Below are positions 6,187 to 10,195 of a stretch of 10,195 nucleotides of DNA, in pieces (position 1 is the first letter of the stretch; each line of letters starts with the position of its first letter). A model generated the notes under the pieces. The model worked only from the letters and a program-made list of their open reading frames with translations, did not search any database and had not been told where the DNA came from. The DNA is from WYZ-LMO8 sp964586135 (GTDB lineage Archaea > Thermoproteota > Methanomethylicia > Nezhaarchaeales > WYZ-LMO8), in assembly GCA_964586135.1 (NCBI GenBank), contig CAZPGS010000027.1, positions 1 to 10,195 on the forward strand. Reading direction: 5' to 3'. A program made the position numbers and the translations under genes.

Positions 6187-6200
6187 TTATCCCTTATCCC
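6187..6200. repeat. 7-bp tandem direct repeat at the phosphoribosyltransferase start region
   Basis: TTATCCC occurs at 6187-6193 and 6194-6200; on the minus strand it reads GGGATAAGGGATAA. It lies between the minus-strand TATA box and the GTG, over the expected transcription start, so it could be a regulator site. No regulator is known to me for this pattern. Confidence 0.5.
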
Positions 6201-6202
6201 TC

Positions 6203-6214
6203 ATATTTTTATCC
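6203..6214 (-). promoter_or_regulatory. TATA box of the phosphoribosyltransferase gene
   Basis: On the minus strand this reads GGATAAAAATAT. It is centred about 34 nt before the GTG at 6174, so the transcript should have a leader of only a few bases. Confidence 0.6.
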
Positions 6215-6280
6215 TCCGAGCAGTGCCAGCCTTGGACCCCCGGTGAGGCGGTCACTAGGAAAACGTGCTCGTTTGAGCTA

Positions 6281-6291
6281 ACAAATTTAAG
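6281..6291 (+). promoter_or_regulatory. TATA-like box of hxlB
   Basis: ACAAATTTAAG is preceded by no gene on this strand. A start near 6313 would give a leader of about 19 nt containing GAGGG (6325-6328) and GTGAGG (6315-6320) as possible ribosome contacts before the ATG at 6332. Confidence 0.45.
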
Positions 6292-6331
6292 CCCAGATAT
6301 TGTGAGGTAAAAGCGTGAGGATTGAGGGCGT

Positions 6332-6952
6332 ATGGGCTTGAGCCCTCAGAATCTCAAGGCCTTTTACTCGGCCATGGACGAGATACTCTCCTTCCTCAGG
6401 GACTTGAGGGAGAAGCTGAGCAGCTCTGATGTGGATAAAATGGTCGGCATGCTCCTCGAGGCCTGGGGATGGGGAAAGATAGTCCTAGTCGTCGGAGCTG
6501 GTCGAAGCGGCTTAGTGGGAAGGGCCTTCGCCATGAGGCTGATGCACTTGGGCTTTAGGACCTACGTAGTCGGTGAGACCATAACTCCGGCCATAGGCCC
6601 CAACGACGTCCTAGTGGCGATATCAGGCTCGGGCTCGACGGCTGTGGTGGTCACGGCGGCGGAGGCAGCCAAGAAGGTTGGGGCCAAGGTGATAGCCATA
6701 ACCTCGTACAAGGATAGCCCTCTAGCCAAGATAGCTGACCACGTGGTCGTCGTCCCCGGCAGGACTAAGACGGCGGTGGAGCAGGACTACTTCTCGAGAC
6801 AGATACTCGGAATTCACGAGCCCCTAGCTCCGCTAGGCACGCTCTTCGAACTCGGGACGGCCGTGTTCCTTGACAGCATAGTTGCGGAGCTCATGTACAG
6901 GCTCGGCAAGTCGGAGGTCGAGATGAAGTACAGGCATGCGGTGATAGAGTAG
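6332..6952 (+). CDS. hxlB: 6-phospho-3-hexuloisomerase (SIS domain)
   Basis: This enzyme interconverts hexulose-6-phosphate and fructose-6-phosphate. In archaea, together with hexulose-phosphate synthase, it serves in reverse to make ribulose-5-phosphate for nucleotides and releases or fixes formaldehyde. The 206-residue single SIS domain has the usual length. Motifs are GAGRSGLVGRAFAMRLMHLG (residues 55-74), the ETITPAIGPND stretch (82-92), SGSGST (98-103, phosphosugar serine cluster), TSYKDSPLAKIAD (124-136), LAPLGTLFELG (165-175) and the C-terminal KYRHAVIE. The partner synthase hxlA is not in the window and is not fused here. The gene has its own TATA box and is followed after 21 bp by a small gene on the same strand. 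Confidence 0.94.
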   Translation: MGLSPQNLKAFYSAMDEILSFLRDLREKLSSSDVDKMVGMLLEAWGWGKIVLVVGAGRSGLVGRAFAMRLMHLGFRTYVVGETITPAIGPNDVLVAISGSGSTAVVVTAAEAAKKVGAKVIAITSYKDSPLAKIADHVVVVPGRTKTAVEQDYFSRQILGIHEPLAPLGTLFELGTAVFLDSIVAELMYRLGKSEVEMKYRHAVIE

Positions 6953-6973
6953 TCACTGAGCTACGCCTAAGCG

Positions 6974-7225
6974 GTGATTGAGCTGAGGGTCGGCGAGCAC
7001 GTTTTAGTCGATAAGCATCGCGATCCCCAAGGCAACTTCGTGGCTTTGACGGAGATTAACGTCTGGAGGGCTCTAGAGCCAAAGGTGAGCGCTGAAGTGC
7101 TCAAGGGCATCGAAGTAGAGTTTTCCAGAGAGAAGGTCCTCCTAAAATCTAAGTCACGGGCCAAGATAAGGGCGATTATAAACAAGGCGAGGGCGTCGGG
7201 GATCGCGGTCATCGGCTCGCTTTAA
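6974..7225 (+). CDS. small unidentified protein downstream of hxlB (Pcc1-like at best)
   Basis: An 83-residue reading frame starts with GTG at 6974 and ends with TAA, 21 bp after hxlB and so probably in the same transcript. The N-terminus IELRVGEHVLVDK is strand-rich. The second half, VWRALEPKV, then GIEVEFSREKVLLKSKSRAK and IRAIINKARAS, has the order strand-helix-strand-strand-helix and loosely recalls the KEOPS subunit Pcc1 (ALePE... then R-AxxN). Pcc1 is of similar length, but the match is weak and from memory. The codon choice (AGG, AAG, GTC) resembles the neighbours, which supports a real gene. No Shine-Dalgarno is obvious. Function not assigned. Confidence 0.6.
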   Translation: MIELRVGEHVLVDKHRDPQGNFVALTEINVWRALEPKVSAEVLKGIEVEFSREKVLLKSKSRAKIRAIINKARASGIAVIGSL

Positions 7226-7556
7226 ACTCGGGGCCGACGAAGGAACGCGACCTTCGCCGCTCCATCACCTCATCCTTGTCCTCTGCATCGAAATTTCGCT
7301 AACCTCGCTCATCAGAGCCGGATGTACCGACCATCCCCTGAGTCTCAAGTTCCAGCGCTCATCATCTGAGGAAGCATTACACGAGCCTCGCTAAAAGCTT
7401 TTCTACAAGCCGAGGGTCGATCGCCTGCGCACGTTCAAGAGCTTCCGGGACGCGAGTAATCTTAATAGAGCCGCCAGGATATTTTAAGCAACGAGGCCGA
7501 TGAAGATAGTCATGCCCGCTGAAACTCAATGAGGTGTCCTAGGGTATCGGAGGCCT
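7226..7556. other. gene-free stretch of about 330 bp
   Basis: No convincing reading frame is present. It holds a candidate C/D box sRNA on the minus strand (7308-7370), a weaker RNA-like stem element at its right end (7493-7557), and TATA-like strings at 7391-7397 (minus) and 7480-7487 (plus). An ATG at 7500 opens only ten codons. I see no tRNA, repeat array or transposon trace. Confidence 0.6.
7308..7370 (-). ncRNA. candidate C/D box guide sRNA
   Basis: On the minus strand a perfect C box ATGATGA (7365-7359) and a perfect D box CTGA (7315-7312) lie 43 nt apart. They are flanked by a terminal stem of CTCA (7370-7367) with TGAG (7311-7308), total 63 nt, the usual size of archaeal C/D sRNAs. 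Inside, TTGA (7348-7345) and GGATGG (7336-7331) could be degenerate D' and C' boxes. This leaves guides of about 10 nt (7358-7349) and 15 nt (7330-7316). A TATA-like CTTTTAG (7397-7391) sits 26 nt before the expected 5' end. C/D sRNAs direct fibrillarin 2'-O-methylation of rRNA or tRNA. I cannot name the target, and the weak inner boxes keep the call tentative. Confidence 0.42.
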
Positions 7557-7886
7557 CTACGCTATGTAGTGACCCCTTATCTCCTTGATCCTGTCCTCCT
7601 CTTCCTTGCTTATATTGGAGCCCTTCTTGAGGATTTGGACTATGAAGTTGCAGACGAACTCCGGGTTTTCCCTGAACATCGCCTGCAACGTCTTTAGCAG
7701 GATGTTCACGTTCTTTGGCGGCAAGTCGCTCAGCATTTTGTCGAGGCCCTCCTTGATGACGTCCCTCATGTAGTCGTTGAAGTCGCTCTCAGTCTCTATG
7801 ACTGCGTCGTAGACCTTCTTGAAGTTGATGATCATTCGGTACTCTTCCTCATCCACCCTAACGACTATCTCCTTCATCTCCGTCAT
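7557..7886 (-). CDS. uncharacterised 109-aa protein, helical
   Basis: I do not recognise the family. The protein starts MTEMKEIVVRVDEEEYRMI and continues with acidic and basic helices: KKVYDAVIETESDFNDYMRD, then EGLDKMLSDLPPKN, then LLKTLQAMFRENPEFVCNFI and a charged tail with EEEDRIKEIRGHYIA. The opening strand KEIVVRVDEEEY followed by helices recalls small archaeal DNA-binding or ribosome-linked proteins, but no defining motif is visible. I chose ATG 7884-7886 because a TATA box (7911-7920) is centred 30 nt before it, while the TTG at 7922 would lie upstream of that box. A second ATG three codons on (7875-7877) is also possible. It lies 55 bp after the beta-RFAP synthase gene, on the same strand. 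Confidence 0.75.
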   Translation of the reverse strand: MTEMKEIVVRVDEEEYRMIINFKKVYDAVIETESDFNDYMRDVIKEGLDKMLSDLPPKNVNILLKTLQAMFRENPEFVCNFIVQILKKGSNISKEEEDRIKEIRGHYIA

Positions 7887-7910
7887 AGCCTCTGGTTTGT
7901 CGGAGGCACG

Positions 7911-7920
7911 GAAGTTTATC
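7911..7920 (-). promoter_or_regulatory. TATA box setting the start at 7886
   Basis: On the minus strand this reads GATAAACTTC, centred about 30 nt before the ATG at 7884-7886. The upstream TTG at 7922 would not lie within the transcript. Confidence 0.5.
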
Positions 7921-7941
7921 AAGATTCGTATTACGGAGGTC

Positions 7942-8883
7942 TTACTGAGTAATGGTTATCCTAGCGCCCTGATTATCGGCCTTGACGACTAATATCCGGC
8001 ACCTCGCCTCGAGCCTCCTCTTGAGCCTCCTGGCCACGTGCTCAGCCCTGTCGTCGCTCGTCACGGCGTAGACAGCGGGGCCCCACGAGCTCTGGCCGTA
8101 GCCCTCGACTCTGAGCTCCTTGAGCACCTCTATGACCTTGGCCGATAGGGGGTTGTACGTCCCCCCTTGCACTCCCGAGAACATCTCACCGACGACCTCT
8201 TGAAGATCTATGAGAGCCTTCCCGAACGACCCCAGATCTTCGTCCAGCAAAGCCGGTACAAGCCTGCAGAGAGCTATTTGGGCCGCCCTACCAACGAGCT
8301 TGTCCCCCTCGACCGCTGGCCTGAGCTTAGCAAAGGCCTCCTCCTCGGCCCTGCCGCTGACCCCCTTCCCCAAGGGGATCGCTACCACGAAGCTCCACCA
8401 CTCCGGGAAGTCGAGCCTCAGGATGAGCGGTGGAAACGAGCCCTCCTCCTTCTTTACGCCCCCGTCAAGGACGAGGCCCCCTCTCTCGAAGACGTAAGTG
8501 CCCACGCCGGACTGCTTCCCGAGGCCCAGGGCCTTGGCCACCTCGGGGACCCTCTCCTCTACTCTATTCAGGGACAGCAAGGCGTAGGCGACCGACAGGG
8601 CTAGCTGGGTGGTAGAGCCGAGCCCCACGTGTCGAGGGGCCGTGGAGTGGACCCTTATCCTGCCCCTCCAAACCCCAAAGGCCTTTGCTACTCGCTCGAC
8701 GAACTTCTGAGCCAGCCTCCTCTGGACCCCCTCCACTGACAGCTCATCGGCTGTCTCGGCCTCGACCACCGTCCTAGGCTCTTCGATACCGACGCCCAGC
8801 GACACGTAGAGCCTGCCCTCAGACCCCAAGGGGTTTATCATCCCGAAGTGCAACCTCGAGGGGGCGCTGACCCAGACCCTCAA
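7942..8883 (-). CDS. beta-ribofuranosylaminobenzene 5'-phosphate synthase (GHMP fold)
   Basis: This enzyme condenses PRPP with a 4-aminobenzoate-type acceptor, releasing CO2 and pyrophosphate, the first committed step of the tetrahydromethanopterin pterin side arm. It belongs to the GHMP-kinase fold. The 313-residue length fits. Diagnostic motifs are RLHFGMIN (residues 10-17), GRLYVSLGVGIEEP (23-36), HVGLGSTTQLALSVAYALL (85-103, the phosphate loop), SGVGTYVFERGGLVLDGG (125-142) and GYGQSSWGPAVYAV (261-274). The start is TTG at 8881-8883; no other start lies upstream in frame, and the conserved RLHFG is already at residue 10. With cofD in the same window it says the cell runs archaeal C1 chemistry. 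GTGG/GGCGGG about 10 nt upstream may guide ribosomes. Confidence 0.93.
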   Translation of the reverse strand: MRVWVSAPSRLHFGMINPLGSEGRLYVSLGVGIEEPRTVVEAETADELSVEGVQRRLAQKFVERVAKAFGVWRGRIRVHSTAPRHVGLGSTTQLALSVAYALLSLNRVEERVPEVAKALGLGKQSGVGTYVFERGGLVLDGGVKKEEGSFPPLILRLDFPEWWSFVVAIPLGKGVSGRAEEEAFAKLRPAVEGDKLVGRAAQIALCRLVPALLDEDLGSFGKALIDLQEVVGEMFSGVQGGTYNPLSAKVIEVLKELRVEGYGQSSWGPAVYAVTSDDRAEHVARRLKRRLEARCRILVVKADNQGARITITQ

Positions 8884-9193
8884 AGCCCGCCACCGCGATG
8901 AAGTTCCTCAGTAGGATTAATTCTCGAAGGCAAAAAGCGTTTCTGTGGAGAGCTCTAGGGACGCGGCCTCACGCAGACGACGCCTCGGCAAAGGCCTTAG
9001 GCGCGGCTCCAAGACCTTGAAGTCCCGACGCGGCCTGCTACTGGCAATAGAGCCCGCCAGAGGTCGACGCTTCGCGCAACGCCTGGCGTTTACAATCCTA
9101 GGACGGCGGGCCGCGGATCCTACGAGCCATGAAAGCCCTTAGGGCCTCGGCCTCGCGACTCTCGATGGAGAGCTGGCTACGTAGCTCGAGGCC
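8884..9193. other. gene-free stretch of about 310 bp, GC-rich
   Basis: Nothing here is convincingly coding. Open frames on both strands (for example plus 8945-9142) encode very arginine-rich peptides with CGN arginine codons, unlike the AGG-rich genes around them, and show no motifs. A TATA-like AATTAATCC on the minus strand near 8917-8925 may drive the beta-RFAP synthase gene. The right end holds a nested inverted repeat, listed separately. I found no tRNA. Confidence 0.55.
9143..9193 (-). other. nested inverted repeat directly after a stop codon (3' UTR structure)
   Basis: GGCCTCG (9143-9149) pairs perfectly with CGAGGCC (9187-9193), enclosing a second perfect hairpin CTCTC-GATG-GAGAG (9159-9172) and the palindrome GCTACGTAGC (9176-9185). 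The outer stem begins right after the stop codon of the minus-strand gene at 9194. It may stabilise or end that mRNA or be processed; archaeal terminators are usually U-tracts, which are absent here, so a terminator role is doubtful. Confidence 0.5.
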
Positions 9194-9421
9194 TCACCTC
9201 TTCTTCTTGGCTCCCCTGGCCCTCTTTAGCTCCTTCGCCATGTAGTCCTTGAACTCCTCAACGTTCATGGCCTCTCTGTGGCTGGGCAACTTGATTAAGA
9301 CGACGTCGCCCTCATGGGTTTTAACCCTGATCTCGTCGTGGTCGGGATATCTGTAGACGTCCAGCTGCGTCAGGCCCATTCTCTCGAGCTCTACCTTGTA
9401 TTTCGACAAGGCCTTGGCCAT
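9194..9421 (-). CDS. small uncharacterised 75-aa protein with basic tail
   Basis: The family is not recognised. The protein starts MAKALSKYKVELERMGLTQL, forms beta strands around LDVYRYPDHDEIRVKTHEG and DVVLIKLPSH, then a helix NVEEFKDYMAKELKRA, and ends in a lysine/arginine tail (RGAKKKR) that could touch nucleic acid. It shows no membrane segment or cysteines. The ATG at 9419-9421 has AGGTG eight bases upstream (9430-9434) and a TATA-like box about 40 nt upstream, a leadered arrangement unlike the leaderless genes near it. Gene-like codon choice and the good start signals make it a probable real gene. Confidence 0.72.
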   Translation of the reverse strand: MAKALSKYKVELERMGLTQLDVYRYPDHDEIRVKTHEGDVVLIKLPSHREAMNVEEFKDYMAKELKRARGAKKKR

Positions 9422-9456
9422 CGTAGGAGCACCTAGCTAGCCTAGCTTCGGGCCGG

Positions 9457-9470
9457 CTTAAGAGCTTTTT
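9457..9470 (-). promoter_or_regulatory. TATA-like promoter of the gene at 9421
   Basis: On the minus strand this reads AAAAAGCTCTTAAG: an A-rich BRE-like stretch and TATA-like core centred about 40 nt before the ATG. It nearly repeats the promoter string of the M50 protease gene at 3081-3095. Confidence 0.45.
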
Positions 9471-9529
9471 CACTCTAACTCAGGCGACCATGTAGGTGAA
9501 CCATGAACTCGTTGGCCCTAAAGGTGGCC

Positions 9530-9550
9530 TTGGTTAAGAGGTAATACCAA
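9530..9550. promoter_or_regulatory. inverted repeat beside a TATA box, possible operator
   Basis: TTGGT (9530-9534) and ACCAA (9546-9550) are exact inverted copies 11 bases apart, ending four bases before the TATA-like TTTTAT at 9554-9559 that serves the gene at 9579. The position over the BRE/upstream region fits a regulator site, but the arms are short and chance is possible. Confidence 0.3.
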
Positions 9551-9553
9551 AGA

Positions 9554-9559
9554 TTTTAT
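9554..9559 (+). promoter_or_regulatory. TATA-like box for the gene at 9579
   Basis: TTTTAT within AAAGATTTTATCG lies about 23 nt before the GTG at 9579 and 38 nt before the ATG at 9594. The expected start site falls near 9581-9583, so it does not settle the choice of start codon. Confidence 0.45.
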
Positions 9560-9578
9560 CGCTCCTCAAAGCCCTTCA

Positions 9579-10100
9579 GTGCAGGCGTCGACTATGGGGG
9601 CCTTTGACGATAGCAGAGCGGCTAGGGTACTCGTCATGGTCGTCATAGCCATAGCCGCGCTCCTCGCGGGTTACTTCATAGCATCCGCGCTGGCGTCAGG
9701 GCAGTCGCAACAAGAGCAGAACCAGGGATTGGGGGGCGTTAAAGTGCTCGAGGTCTCCATAAATCCCTCGAGCGTCAGAGCTGGCGAACCGACCCACTTA
9801 GTGGTCAGAGTCTCCAATCTGCTGAATGACTTCGCAGACGTCAAGGTGATGGTACTCATAAAGGGAGAAGTCGAGAAGTTTGTGACTGTGAGCGGCTTCA
9901 ACGTCGCAAAGCTGGACGAGGGGACTTGGCGGTGGGACTGGGGGTCGCTACCGCCGCTCTCTGAGATCAAGTACGTCGCGAACTTGGTCTTCAACGTCCC
10001 TTCGGGGGTGGCCGAGATAAAGTATAGGGTTCAAGTCGACGTAGTGGCACGAGGCTTGACGGTCGACAGCAGGACCTTCATAGTCCAAGTGTCGACGTAG
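9579..10100 (+). CDS. membrane-anchored extracellular protein with one Ig-like (CARDB-like) domain
   Basis: The protein has up to 173 residues (GTG start at 9579) or 168 (ATG at 9594). Residues 17-40 (VLVMVVIAIAALLAGYFIASALA) form one hydrophobic helix after a short charged N-terminus, a signal anchor. A Gln/Gly-rich linker (41-53) leads to a beta-sandwich: VKVLEVSINPSSVRAGEPTH, then LVVRVSNLLNDFADVKVMVL, later IKYVANLVFNVPSG and YRVQVDVVARGLTVDSRTFI, ending in VQVST. The pattern 'INPSSVRAGEPxxLxVxVxN' with VKVMVxI and a closing VQV strand is that of CARDB/DUF11-type Ig-like domains found on archaeal surfaces. No catalytic residues or cysteines are visible. Its substrate or partner is unknown; it may be a pilus, S-layer or transporter accessory. 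It has its own promoter and no same-strand partner in view. Confidence 0.75.
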   Translation: MQASTMGAFDDSRAARVLVMVVIAIAALLAGYFIASALASGQSQQEQNQGLGGVKVLEVSINPSSVRAGEPTHLVVRVSNLLNDFADVKVMVLIKGEVEKFVTVSGFNVAKLDEGTWRWDWGSLPPLSEIKYVANLVFNVPSGVAEIKYRVQVDVVARGLTVDSRTFIVQVST

Positions 10101-10152
10101 CCGTATAGCAACAGCAATACTCACTCTTTCTACGCCCCTCGGCCCTCTCGAG

Positions 10153-10177
10153 GCTTCAAGGCGTTGTGGCTTGAGGC
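10153..10177. other. 8-bp hairpin in the right-edge intergenic DNA
   Basis: GCTTCAAG (10153-10160) pairs with CTTGAGGC (10170-10177) with one G-U wobble and a 9-nt loop, about 50 bp after the stop codon of the surface protein gene. It could be a 3' UTR structure or part of a feature beyond the edge. The remaining bases after 10101 show no gene. Confidence 0.35.
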
Positions 10178-10195
10178 TGGGCCTCACACGTGCAT

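Noticed and set aside
7500..7532. ten-codon frame MKIVMPAETQ as a gene remnant
   Set aside because: It is too short to identify, and the TATA-like string is only about 16 nt upstream.
8167..8604. 145-codon plus-strand frame opposite the beta-RFAP synthase gene
   Set aside because: It is a shadow in another frame; the minus-strand protein has all family motifs.
8945..9142. 65-codon plus-strand open frame rich in arginine
   Set aside because: It uses CGN arginine codons unlike the neighbours, has no motif, promoter or ribosome site, and overlaps an equally open minus-strand frame, as expected in GC-rich noncoding DNA.
9948..10187. 79-codon minus-strand frame at the right edge
   Set aside because: It mostly overlaps the surface protein gene antisense, is arginine-rich and has no recognisable feature.

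Overview
The window looks like a draft-assembly piece of a thermophilic archaeon, most likely of the TACK (crenarchaeal) side. The reasons are an archaeal beta-CASP RNase, cofD (coenzyme F420) and beta-RFAP synthase (tetrahydromethanopterin) genes, strong use of AGG/AGA for arginine in a GC-rich sequence, TATA boxes about 26-30 nt before several starts (so leaderless or short-leader transcripts), GTG/TTG starts, and small proteins that look archaeal but that I cannot name. A run of exactly 100 N at 3409-3508 is a scaffold gap of unspecified length.

Left part (1-3408): the 3' end of a beta-CASP metallo-beta-lactamase RNase, then larE (ATP-dependent sulfur transferase of the nickel-pincer cofactor type, with three conserved cysteines). 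On the minus strand follows a decayed trpB2 (type 2 tryptophan synthase beta chain), which has lost its N-terminal half, carries several frameshifts and contains a perfect 11-bp tandem duplication. Next come a minus-strand M50 (site-2) membrane metalloprotease and, divergently, the start of a small unidentified gene that runs into the gap.

Middle part (3509-7225): a leader region with two near-identical TATA boxes and a 7-bp hairpin precedes cofD, which overlaps by ATGA with a cyclophilin-like (DUF369-type) gene. Convergent to this pair are two minus-strand genes, an unidentified 127-aa protein and a COG1926-type phosphoribosyltransferase. The phosphoribosyltransferase is divergent from hxlB (6-phospho-3-hexuloisomerase) and its small downstream partner.

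Right part (7226-10195): a gene-free stretch whose best content is a candidate C/D box sRNA on the minus strand. It is followed by a small unidentified gene, the beta-RFAP synthase gene, a GC-rich gene-free stretch with a strong nested inverted repeat, a 75-aa basic protein, and a membrane-anchored secreted protein with one immunoglobulin-like domain.

Taken together, cofD and beta-RFAP synthase say that the cell makes both F420 and a tetrahydromethanopterin-type C1 carrier. hxlB belongs to the archaeal ribulose-monophosphate route, which links hexose and pentose phosphates, and a phosphoribosyltransferase sits beside it. I found no CRISPR array, insertion sequence, rRNA or tRNA. The least ordinary signals are the trpB2 decay scar, the C/D sRNA candidate and the structured cofD leader.
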